Of a stretch of DNA of 64,000 nt, positions 24,951-33,497 are shown piece by piece. How positions within the stretch are numbered: the stretch's first letter is position 1; every line of letters starts with the position of its first letter. This DNA comes from G965276675 sp965276675. GTDB lineage: Bacteria; Acidobacteriota; Terriglobia; Terriglobales; Acidobacteriaceae. Location: positions 248,001 to 312,000 of the forward strand of contig OZ255624.1 of assembly GCA_965276675.1 (NCBI GenBank). The letters are read 5' to 3'. Both the position numbers and the translations under genes were made by a program. Below the pieces are notes generated by a model. The model had not been told where the DNA came from, did not search any database, and saw only the letters and a list, made by a program, of their open reading frames with translations.

Positions 24951-25402
24951 GGAACTGGTGCTCCTGTTTCCTGTCTTGGAATTGCTGCCTTTGGGGCAAC
25001 CTCAAGTATAGCCGAATCTGCGGGAAACGGGGAGAGCCTTCGGCCGGTGGTGGGCCGGCTGAGACTGGCTTGGGTGCGGTTACGGAAGCCCTGACGTCTC
25101 AAGCCAGTTTGTTCCCAGCGTGACGATTCTTCAGCCGTCTTCTTTGCTAGGAGTGGTCTTTTTCCTAGTAGGGTACGGACAGTTCCATTTATGGAGTCGC
25201 GATGCGGCTACAGCCCTTTCCACTCCATTCCTTCCAGGTGCTCTCGTTGGCGGTCCGTGCGTTGGACCGGGCAGCAAGCCGTCCCATGCCGCGCCCGGTT
25301 ACTAACTTCCAGCTCAGGATAACCGCAGGGAAACACGTCTCGCTTAGTGTCCTCGCAATTGAGCTAGCGCCAACCCCGGCTCTCCTGAAAGGAACCACAC
25401 CT
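24951..25402. other. rpmH upstream region without recognisable gene
   Basis: This 452-base gap separates rpmH (minus) from a phosphoesterase pseudogene (plus). It must hold the rpmH promoter. In many bacteria the rpmH-dnaA interval contains oriC, but I see no canonical TTATCCACA boxes here. Nothing else is recognised. Confidence 0.5.
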
Positions 25403-26685
25403 ATGATCCGCAAAACTGCAACTCTGGGCCTCTTAGCCACCGCAATGGCGGGCACGCTGTTCGCCCAAGAGGGTCCCGCCCCCAAAGGCGTTCCCCACCT
25501 TGACCACGTCTTCGTCATCATGATGGAGAACCACGGCTACAGCCAGATCATCAACAATCCGAATGCGCCCTATATCAATCAGCTGGCGAAGTCTGCCAAC
25601 TCTGCCAACAACTATTTCGCGATAGCTCACCCCAGCCTGACGAACTACCTCGAAGTCGTGGGCGGATCCAACTTCGGCGTTCACACCGATAATTACCCTG
25701 ACTGGCACAACACGAGCTGCACCACCAATCTAGCCTCCGGTATCGTCGCCACCGACAACCCGGCCAGCCCCAACATCTGCCCCATCGCCGGCAGCGGCGC
25801 CGATGCGGCAACCCCGGCGATTGACACCACGAACGAGACTCAAGGCGCTCCCGGGGACATCAACATCGACGGCACTCAGTCCATTCCTGCGGACAAAGAT
25901 ACCGTCGGCAAGACCATCGCCGATCAACTCGCCGCCTCCGGACTTAGCTGGAGAGTTATCAGGAGAGCCTGCCGCCGGGCAGCGTCGATGGCATCAACTA
26001 CAGCGATGGCTTCTTCAGCAACAAGACGGATTTCAGCACTATCCTGCCCGCGCAGACCCCGCCTCTCGATCAGAGCGGGATCGTTGCCCTCTATGCAGCC
26101 AAGCACAATCCGTTCGTCTACTTCCGCAGCGTGCAGGAAGGCGAGAGCCAGCAAAACAGCCTCCGGAATGTCGTCGACTTCGAAGGCCCGAATGGGCTCT
26201 TCGCCAATCTCAGCACCGGCCACGTGCCCGCTTATTCTTTTATCGCGCCCAACCAGTGCAATGACCAGCATGGACGCGGCAACGCGGGTTCCTTCTGCAA
26301 CTTCGACCCAACCAGCAACGGCACGCAGGCGGGCCTGAACCCCGCGCTCATCTACCGTGGCGACGTCACCGTCAAGCGGCTAGTAAACGCCATCCACAAA
26401 TCTCCAGTTTGGGAAGACGGGCGCAATGCCATCGTCGTGGTTTGGGACGAGAACGACTACAGCACTGCGCCCAACAACAACCAGGTGGTACTGATCGTAG
26501 ACACCAACTATGGTGTTCACGGCGTACGCAGCAACCGCCGCTATACGCACTACTCACTGCTCAAATCTATCGAAGGGGGATTGGGGCTGCCTTGCCTCAA
26601 TCACGCCTGCGATCGGAACGTCCACGTTATGTCCGACCTCTTTCGCGCCTATGGCAACGGAGACGACAACTTGGGCGACCAGTAA
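25403..26685 (+). pseudogene. Secreted phosphoesterase (acid phosphatase/phospholipase C-like) with a frameshift
   Basis: A signal peptide (RKTATLGLLATAMAGTLFAQ) is followed by HVFVIMMENHGYSQIINN, the metal/nucleophile region of the phosphoesterase family, and IAHPSLTNYLEVVGG. At about 25950 the sequence reads GLSWR-VIRRA in frame, while the next frame gives SYQESLPPGSVDGINYSDGF; restoring one A (WKSYQESLP) rejoins it. The tail has APNQCNDQHGRGNAGSFCNF and VWDENDYSTAPNNN, completing the active site. A single missing base is the only defect, so a sequencing error is possible. Confidence 0.8.
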
Positions 26686-27166
26686 CCCCGCTCGTATAAT
26701 CGAGCTCGTGTCATCGTTGGAGAAGCAATTCGCAGTCCTGGCCTGAGGGTGCCGCGCACATCACGCGGCCCGGGCTGCGGCTCACGTCATGCTGTGGTTT
26801 GACTGTGATCGTCTGCTATAGATCTACCTTAGTAGCGCCATCTCCGGGCAACCCGCCGCACTCTTCACAACCCGTGGTGCAACTCTCCCCTGAATATTTC
26901 TCCGCCGCACAAACCACGCATCCCATCCCTCCGATTGTGCTAGTATCGGCTCCGTTCACTACTGATTTTCTGCTACGTCCCATACCCGTATTCGGATCAG
27001 CGACACGCGCGAAGGTGCAGTTCATTCGCAGTTCCTGACCAGGATGAAGGAAGCCGTCAGCAGCGAAAAGCCTGCGGCTCTTCGCTCCCAATTGGGAGCG
27101 TCGCCGTCATTCCTTTTCCTGCGCACATACGGCGGGGAATTTGACGTTGGCATTGCAAGGAAGCGT
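26686..27166. promoter_or_regulatory. dnaA: dnaA upstream region
   Basis: This 481-base interval lies between the phosphoesterase stop and the dnaA start, with frames that show no homology. It presumably holds the dnaA promoter; TGCTAGTAT near 26938-26946 resembles an extended -10. No cluster of consensus DnaA boxes is visible, so I cannot place oriC here. Confidence 0.4.
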
Positions 27167-28621
27167 ATGTCTTTTGTACCAACGCCCACAACGGTGCTCG
27201 ATCCATGGACGCGCATCCTCGGGGCTCTTGAAAAAAAGGTCAACCGGCACTCTTTTAATACCTGGCTCAAGCCCACGCGCATGAGCCACCTGGACGTCCG
27301 GGTGCTCTACGTGCGCATTCCCGCTCCAGACTTTCAGCACGTCGGCGATCGCTATGGCGACCTCATTCAGGAGGCCGTCGATACCCTCGGTCTCGAGATC
27401 GATGAAATCCGCTTTGTCACCGTCGATAACGACCCCTCCGCGCCGCCTCGCCCACGTGAGCCGCGCCCCCATGAACCGCGCGAAGATGGCGGCTTTCCGC
27501 CCACCCCCGCGCACTCGCCCAACGCGCCCCAGCCTAGCGCCAATCGCTCCGCCGCGTCCGCTGCCAACGGACCTCAGCAGAGCCGTTTCGACTGGAACTC
27601 CGCTGCGCAGCTCAACCCGAAGTACAACTTCGAAGGCTTTGTCTCCGGCGCCGGCAACCAGTTCGCCCGCGCTGCCGCGGAAGCTGTCGCCGAGCGGCCG
27701 TCCAAAGCCTACAACCCGCTCTTCCTCTACGGCGGCGTCGGCCTGGGCAAGACGCACCTCATGCACGCCATCGGCCACGAGGTGAAGCGCCGCCAGCCGC
27801 AATCTGCCATCTGCTACGTCTCGAGCGAGAAGTTCACCAACGAGATGATCTCCTACGTCCGCAACGAGAAGATGTCCAGCTTCCGCGACAAGTATCGCGG
27901 CGTGGACGTGCTACTCATCGACGACATCCAGTTCCTCGCCTCCAAGGAGCGCACCCAGGACGAGTTCTTTCACACCTTCAACGCTCTCCACGAGAGCATG
28001 AAGCAGATCGTCATCGCCTCCGACCGTCCCCCAAAGGATCTCGCCGGGCTCGAAGAGCGCCTGCGCAGCCGCTTTGAGTGGGGACTGATCGCCGATATCC
28101 AGCCGCCCGATCTCGAGACCAAAGTCGCCATCCTCCAGCAGAAGGCCGAGAGCGAAAACGCCGTTCTGCCGACCGATGTGGCGCTTTATATGGCGCAGAA
28201 CATCCGCACCAACGTCCGCGAGCTGGAAGGCGCACTCACTCGCCTGCTCGCCTGGCAGCAGTTGAACGGCGTCGAGATCACCATGCCCATGGCCCAGCAG
28301 TGCCTCAAGCAGTTCATCGATACGCAGATCCGCAAGATCACCATCGAGGCCATCCAGCGCGCGGTCGCCGAGCAGTTCGGCATGCGTGTCGCCGAGCTTA
28401 AGCAGAAGAACAACTCGCGCGCTGTCGTCGTTCCCCGCCAGATCGCCATGTACCTGGCCAAGCAGATGACCGACTCTTCGCTGCCCGAGATCGGCCGCCA
28501 GTTTGGCGGCAAGCACCACACCACAGTCATGCACTCGGTCAGCAAAATCGATGAGGAGCGCCGCACGGACAAAGACCTGAACCGCACCCTCAACAAGCTG
28601 CAGGAGACGCTCAACGTTTAA
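27167..28621 (+). CDS. dnaA: Chromosomal replication initiator DnaA
   Basis: The 484-residue protein has domain I (ILGALEKKVNRHSFNTWLKP), a Pro/Ala-rich linker domain II, the AAA+ domain III with Walker A FLYGGVGLGKTHL and Walker B VLLIDDIQFL, and the DNA-binding domain IV with the signature GGKHHTTVMHSVSKI. It unwinds oriC and also acts as a transcription factor. AAGGAAG directly before 27167 supports this start; the upstream extension of 41 codons is not conserved. Confidence 0.97.
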   Translation: MSFVPTPTTVLDPWTRILGALEKKVNRHSFNTWLKPTRMSHLDVRVLYVRIPAPDFQHVGDRYGDLIQEAVDTLGLEIDEIRFVTVDNDPSAPPRPREPRPHEPREDGGFPPTPAHSPNAPQPSANRSAASAANGPQQSRFDWNSAAQLNPKYNFEGFVSGAGNQFARAAAEAVAERPSKAYNPLFLYGGVGLGKTHLMHAIGHEVKRRQPQSAICYVSSEKFTNEMISYVRNEKMSSFRDKYRGVDVLLIDDIQFLASKERTQDEFFHTFNALHESMKQIVIASDRPPKDLAGLEERLRSRFEWGLIADIQPPDLETKVAILQQKAESENAVLPTDVALYMAQNIRTNVRELEGALTRLLAWQQLNGVEITMPMAQQCLKQFIDTQIRKITIEAIQRAVAEQFGMRVAELKQKNNSRAVVVPRQIAMYLAKQMTDSSLPEIGRQFGGKHHTTVMHSVSKIDEERRTDKDLNRTLNKLQETLNV

Positions 28622-28683
28622 GCATTTCTTCTGCTGGCGTAAAGGGAGAGTGTGTGTCGAAAATAGTCTGTGAGGCGTGGAGA

Positions 28684-28830
28684 AACAGCAGATTCCCGCG
28701 GCTCTACTCGGAATGACACCCTCTAACTGTCATCCCGGCGGAAGTTGACACCGCAGGCGGCAATCCCCACTGTCATCCCGACCGGAGTTGACGCCTTACG
28801 CGGCAACGCAGCGGAGGGATCTGCTGTTTT
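28684..28830. repeat. Cluster of REP-like intergenic repeats
   Basis: An inverted copy (28684-28718, AACAGCAGATTCCCGCGG onward), a partial forward copy (28728-28770) and a full forward copy (28771-28830, ending GGAGGGATCTGCTGT) lie between dnaA and the next gene. The inverted pair can form a long hairpin. The full copy matches the jag-yidC repeat at 21570. Confidence 0.75.
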
Positions 28831-28898
28831 CTGCACCAGCAGGAGAAATGCTCAAGCGCGCCTTACCTCGCATCCAACTAAATAACTCCACAAACGGG

Positions 28899-29297
28899 AT
28901 GGGCGAAGCCATGCAAAGGGAAAATGAAGGAGCGCTGAGCGTCACAGGCGCCCCGCTGGCACGTTGCGGAATGGACCCGGTGACCGGCTTCTATCGCGAC
29001 GGCTGCTGCGACACAGGTCCCGACGATGTGGGCCTGCATGTGGTCTGCGCCATCATGACCGAGGAGTTCCTCCGCTTCACCCGCACGCAGGGCAACGATC
29101 TCTCCACGCCACGGCCGGGCTTTCCCGGACTCAAGCCCGGCGACTGCTGGTGCCTCTGCGCGCTACGCTGGCTAGAAGCAGAACGCCACGGCGTGGCGCC
29201 CCCAGTCCTGCTCAGCGCCACCCATGAAGCAGCACTCTCCGTCGTGCCCAGAGAACTGCTCGAGCCACATGCGCTCGACCTTCAGACTGACGCCTAG
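28899..29297 (+). CDS. DUF2237 family protein
   Basis: Conserved blocks MDPVTGFYRDGCCDTGPDDV, HVVCAIMTEEFLRFTRTQGN and FPGLKPGDCWCLCALRW identify the DUF2237 family (about 120 residues, several conserved Cys). Its function is unknown. The start is uncertain: 28899 gives 132 residues and a Met at 28911 is equally good. Confidence 0.85.
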   Translation: MGEAMQRENEGALSVTGAPLARCGMDPVTGFYRDGCCDTGPDDVGLHVVCAIMTEEFLRFTRTQGNDLSTPRPGFPGLKPGDCWCLCALRWLEAERHGVAPPVLLSATHEAALSVVPRELLEPHALDLQTDA

Positions 29298-29427
29298 CTA
29301 GACGGAGCAAACTTTAGCTATAGGGCTCGACCACCTCTTTGCCGTGCTTGCGTTGACGCGCTTGCCACTCCTCCCGCTTAGCGCATACAGTGCTCTCCGT
29401 CGGCCATCAGCGCCCACCGGAGCAGAC

Positions 29428-31293
29428 ATGCAACCAGCCATTCCTCGCCCATCTAAGCCACGCCATTCCTGGATCGTCCTCCTCCTCTTCTCGTTCTCTG
29501 CCCTGCCGCTCACCTTCGGTCAGAACTCGACTGCACCTCCGCCCAATTACAAGTACCCCACCACCTACACCAACCCGCTCACGCTCCAACTGCAGGACGG
29601 CACTTCCGCCGTCAGCTGCCCCGACCCGGCAACCATCAAGGAACGTAACAGCGGCAGTGACATTTGGTATCTATACTGCACCGGCGACCCGCTCAACTCC
29701 GGCGACCTGGACGCCAGCGGCCACCTGCGCGCACACCTCATCACGCAGTTCCACTCCTACGACCTCATCCACTGGACCTACATCGGAGATGCCTTCCAAC
29801 AGACACCAGCCTGGGTCGGCACTGCGACGAACCAGTTCTGGGCGCCAGCCGTCAAGCACCTGAACGGCAAGTACTACATGTACTACGTCGCCCCGAACAC
29901 ACCGGGTGGCGGGGCAGCCATTGGTGTCGCCACGAGCGCGAGCCCCGCAGGGCCCTGGGCTGACAGCGGCGCGCCGGTCATCGCGCCAGAAGCTGCCTTC
30001 TGCTGCGCCGGCTCCAAGCGCGCCGTCATCGATCCTGACGTCATCGCCGACGGCAGCGGCCAGCTTTACATCTCGTATGGCAGCTTCTTTGGCGGCATCA
30101 GCGTGCGCAAGCTGTCAGCTGATGGCCTTACCTCAGATATCTCCTCCGAGACCCTGGTCGGCATCGACAACTTCGGCGAAGGCGCCAGCTTCTGGAAGCA
30201 CAACGGCTACTACTACCTCTTCTTCTCGACCGCTGGCTGCTGCGATGGCCCGCTTAGCGGGTATGCTGTGCTCGTCGGCCGCGCCCGCTCGCCCATGGGT
30301 CCATTCGTCGATAAAAACGGTGTCTCGCTTACGGACTTCGCTCCAGGCGGCACCTTCGCCATGGCCGCCAACGGCAATCGCTGGGTCGGCCCCGGCGGCA
30401 ACGTCATCTTCAAAGACGACTCCGGCCAGGAATACATGCTCTACCACGCTGTCGACGCGCTCACTCCGTACTTCGACGGCTTTCCTGGAGCTACCCGGCG
30501 CCCCGCGCTCATCGATCCCGTCGAGTGGATCGACGACTGGCCAGTCGTCCGCGGGGGCTATTACGCCTCCGCAGGCAAGCAGCCCGCCCCGGCCGCGCAG
30601 CCGTTCGAATATAACTCCTATTTCTCGCTCGGCAAGCCGCAAGACCAGCCCGGGCAGCTGATCGCCGCACTCTCCGACGACTTCAACATCGTCACGCTCT
30701 CCCCGCAATGGCACTTCATCCACCCGCAGGCGGACAACACCTACACCCTCACCGGCTCCGCTTACGAGGTTCAGACCCACGGCCCGGATGAGAACGGGTC
30801 ACCTGCCGTCGTCTCCATTCTGAGCGAACCCGTACCCACGAGCGGCGACTGGATGGTCGAGACGAAAATCACAACCAGCGTCCCCTACAACAACGCATGC
30901 TGTTACAACTTTGCCCAAGGCGCGCTCTTCATCTACGGCAACGACGCCAACAGCATCAAGCTCGACCTCTCACCCATCTTCGACACGCGCCAGACCGAGT
31001 TCGGCAAGCAGATCGGCCCGGTGTCGCAGAACTACCCCACCTATGACCATCAAGTTGTCGGCCAGGCCGCACCCACCACCTGGCTGCGCATCGTCAAACA
31101 CAGCAACGGCGACAACGGTGAGCGCTACACCGCGTATTCGAGCGTCGACGGTGAGCACTGGACCAAGGGCGGCACCTGGCAACACGCCCTTGGCTCCAGC
31201 GCGCAGATTGGCCTCTCCGCCCAGAACGCCGCCGGCTTCACGGTGGACTTTGACTACGTCCACGTGTACCGGCTTAAGAGACCTGCATACTAG
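29428..31293 (+). CDS. Secreted GH43 glycoside hydrolase (arabinanase/xylosidase-like)
   Basis: A signal peptide (WIVLLLFSFSALPLTFGQ) precedes a GH43 five-bladed propeller: SCPDPATIKERNSGSDIWYL with the catalytic-base Asp, NQFWAPAVKHLNGKYYMYYV, AVIDPDVIADGSGQLYISYG and GEGASFWKHNGYYYLFFS with the acid Glu. Residues about 430-615 form a C-terminal jelly-roll (LSDDFNIVTLSPQWHFI to FDYVHVYRL), resembling a DUF1349/concanavalin-like module. It probably cuts arabinan outside the cell. GGAG precedes the ATG at 29428. Confidence 0.9.
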   Translation: MQPAIPRPSKPRHSWIVLLLFSFSALPLTFGQNSTAPPPNYKYPTTYTNPLTLQLQDGTSAVSCPDPATIKERNSGSDIWYLYCTGDPLNSGDLDASGHLRAHLITQFHSYDLIHWTYIGDAFQQTPAWVGTATNQFWAPAVKHLNGKYYMYYVAPNTPGGGAAIGVATSASPAGPWADSGAPVIAPEAAFCCAGSKRAVIDPDVIADGSGQLYISYGSFFGGISVRKLSADGLTSDISSETLVGIDNFGEGASFWKHNGYYYLFFSTAGCCDGPLSGYAVLVGRARSPMGPFVDKNGVSLTDFAPGGTFAMAANGNRWVGPGGNVIFKDDSGQEYMLYHAVDALTPYFDGFPGATRRPALIDPVEWIDDWPVVRGGYYASAGKQPAPAAQPFEYNSYFSLGKPQDQPGQLIAALSDDFNIVTLSPQWHFIHPQADNTYTLTGSAYEVQTHGPDENGSPAVVSILSEPVPTSGDWMVETKITTSVPYNNACCYNFAQGALFIYGNDANSIKLDLSPIFDTRQTEFGKQIGPVSQNYPTYDHQVVGQAAPTTWLRIVKHSNGDNGERYTAYSSVDGEHWTKGGTWQHALGSSAQIGLSAQNAAGFTVDFDYVHVYRLKRPAY

Positions 31294-31317
31294 ACCACAG
31301 CACACCAGCAATCCAAA

Positions 31318-31345
31318 GGTGGGCCACCAGGCCCACCTCTTTTTA
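31318..31345 (+). terminator. Rho-independent terminator after the GH43 gene
   Basis: GGTGGGCC-ACCA-GGCCCACC (31318-31337) is a perfect 8-bp stem followed by TCTTTTTAT. Confidence 0.9.
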
Positions 31346-31533
31346 TCGCGTCACACACGAGCTCTGGTGCGTGCGCCGCACTCCACCTTCACATGAGAAT
31401 CAACAGCCTGCGCTATGGTGAAACAGAGAGCCCGAGCAGTTGGGGAAACTCGGAAGCAAGAAATCTGGAGAGCAAAAATGATGGACCGTTCGAGAGCAGC
31501 GATGTTGGGACTTATCTGTGCAGTAAGCGCACT

Positions 31534-32019
31534 CTACTCAAAGAGTTCCGGCGCGGCCTCTCCCTCTCCACCAGCGGAATCCGCACGCTCCCGCCGCACC
31601 GGTGCCGACAGCATGCCCAGAATCTCCTTCAATTCCGCCCGCAGGCGCGAGACGGGTAGTCCATTTGCGGACAGCGACTCCAATCCGGCGCGCTCCAGCG
31701 GAAGCGGCGCAACGATTACCTCGACCTCCTGCTGCCGCTTGCGTCCCTCAGCAAAGGTCTGCCGAGCGCCAGCGATCGTATAGCCCTCGTCGTAGAGCAA
31801 CGTCTTGATGCGGAGGGCCATCTCCACCTCGCGCCGGCGATACAGCCGCTGCCCGGTGCCGCTCTTGTTGGGCTTGAGCTGCGGAAACTCGCTCTCCCAG
31901 AAGCGAAGCACATAGGTAGGCACGCCGCACAGCTTTGCTACCTCCCCGATCCGGAAATAGAGCTTATCCGGAATCTCTCGGGCTTCGGCCTTCGCTCGCT
32001 CAGCGTGTTTGCTCCGCAT
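31534..32019 (-). CDS. MerR-family transcriptional regulator
   Basis: The 161-residue protein has the MerR winged helix: YFRIGEVAKLCGVPTYVLRF, WESEFPQLKPNKSGTGQRLY and ALRIKTLLYDEGYTIAGARQ. No C-terminal cysteine ligands are seen, so it is not a typical metal sensor; it resembles short MlrA/HspR-like or ribosome-operon MerR proteins of Acidobacteriota. The start at 32019 is preferred because the 15 residues before it have only a TTG start. Confidence 0.85.
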   Translation of the reverse strand: MRSKHAERAKAEAREIPDKLYFRIGEVAKLCGVPTYVLRFWESEFPQLKPNKSGTGQRLYRRREVEMALRIKTLLYDEGYTIAGARQTFAEGRKRQQEVEVIVAPLPLERAGLESLSANGLPVSRLRAELKEILGMLSAPVRRERADSAGGEGEAAPELFE

Positions 32020-32132
32020 CGTCCTCGCATCGCGGTCCAGCGCAGCGCGCAAGGCGATAAACAAAGGCGCCGCTGGACTTTACGGAAGTATAGGCCAGCG
32101 GCGCCGTTCCAGTTCGCTTTCTTCGGTAACTC

Positions 32133-33281
32133 TTACGCTCTTCCCGCAACTATGAGCGTCTCGCGCGGCGGAAGCGCCTCCACCGGCTGTCGTTCGGGCG
32201 TATAGGTAGGCGCTGCCCGCAGGTACTGCACCGGCCAGCTGATCTCCATCCCAAGCTGCTCCGCCGCATGCAGCGCCCAGTAGGGATCGCGCAGCAGCGC
32301 GCGAGCCAGCAGGACCACATCCGCCTGCCCCGTCCGGATAATCTGGTCAGCCTGCGTTGCGTCCGTGATCATTCCTACCGCGCCCGTGGGAATCTCCGCC
32401 TCGCGCCGGATCTTCGCCGCAAACGGCGTCTGGTAACCCGGACCTACGGGGATCTGCGCCTTCGCCGTATTTCCACCCGAGGAGACGTCGATCAGGTCCA
32501 CGCCCAGCCTGCGCAGCACGCTTGCCAGCTTCGCCGATTGATCCTCGTTCCACCCGCCTTCGGTCCAGTCCGTCGCGGAGATGCGCACCCACAACGGCCG
32601 GTTCTCAGGCCACGCCTCGCGCACCGCTTCGGTGATCTCGACGACTGCGCGGATACGGTTTTCAAAGCTGCCACCATATTCATCAGTCCGCTGATTACTC
32701 AGCGGCGACAGAAACTCATGCAGCAGGTAGCCGTGTGCCGCGTGAATCTCGATCAGGTCGAACCCCGCCTCCATCGCCCGCTCTGTTGCCTCGACAAAGG
32801 CCTGAACGATTCGCCGAGTCCCCGCCTTATCGAGCTCCTGGGGTGCCGGGTAGTCGTCGGCAAATCGGATCGCGCTCGGTGCCAGCACATTCTCCCAGCC
32901 ACCTTCGGCCGGGATCAGCATCTTGCCTCCCTTGGATGGGATGGCCGTACTCGCCTTGCGCCCGGCATGGGCCAACTGCACCCCGACAGGACGTCCCTCG
33001 CCGTGAATGTAATCGACGATCCGCTTGAGCCCGGGAATATGCTCGTCCTTCCACATGCCCAGATCGTTGGGCGTGATGCGCCCCTCCGGCGTGACCGCCG
33101 TCGCCTCTGTAAACACCAGCCCCACGCCACCGACTGCATGACTGCCGAGGTGGACGAAGTGCCAGTCGTTCGCAAACCCGTCGGAGGACGAGTACTGACA
33201 CATGGGCGACATAACGATGCGATTTTGGAACGTAATCCCGCGCTGCGTTAGCGGAGAGAAGAGGTGGTGGACCTCGGACAT
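32133..33281 (-). CDS. NADH:flavin oxidoreductase, Old Yellow Enzyme family (YqjM-like)
   Basis: The 382-residue TIM barrel has the YqjM-type motifs MSPMCQYSSSDG (Cys near FMN), QLAHAGRKAST, IHAAHGYLLHEFLSPLSNQR and a late GQADVVLLARALLRDP. It binds FMN and reduces activated alkenes or nitro compounds with NAD(P)H. AAGGAG upstream supports the start at 33281; the longer frame from 33488 is not conserved. Confidence 0.93.
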   Translation of the reverse strand: MSEVHHLFSPLTQRGITFQNRIVMSPMCQYSSSDGFANDWHFVHLGSHAVGGVGLVFTEATAVTPEGRITPNDLGMWKDEHIPGLKRIVDYIHGEGRPVGVQLAHAGRKASTAIPSKGGKMLIPAEGGWENVLAPSAIRFADDYPAPQELDKAGTRRIVQAFVEATERAMEAGFDLIEIHAAHGYLLHEFLSPLSNQRTDEYGGSFENRIRAVVEITEAVREAWPENRPLWVRISATDWTEGGWNEDQSAKLASVLRRLGVDLIDVSSGGNTAKAQIPVGPGYQTPFAAKIRREAEIPTGAVGMITDATQADQIIRTGQADVVLLARALLRDPYWALHAAEQLGMEISWPVQYLRAAPTYTPERQPVEALPPRETLIVAGRA

Positions 33282-33497
33282 GGGCTGCTCCTTGTTGAAA
33301 CGAGGTTTCCCTCTACAGAAAGAGATGCAGGAGCCGCCTATCGGTCGCCGCCGCCGTGTACTTAGCACCCGATGTAGCTTGTAAGTAGCTTTAGGCTGCA
33401 AAAGCGCTCCCAAATGCACGTTTGGGCGTCCAAAACACCTCATTTCGAGCACAGAAACGAGCTCCTGAGAGCCCGTTTCTACCACCAATCGTTCTTA

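Noticed and set aside
26800..26830. TTGACTGTGATCG...TATAGA as a dnaA promoter
   Set aside because: The boxes are only 12 bases apart, too close for a sigma-70 promoter.
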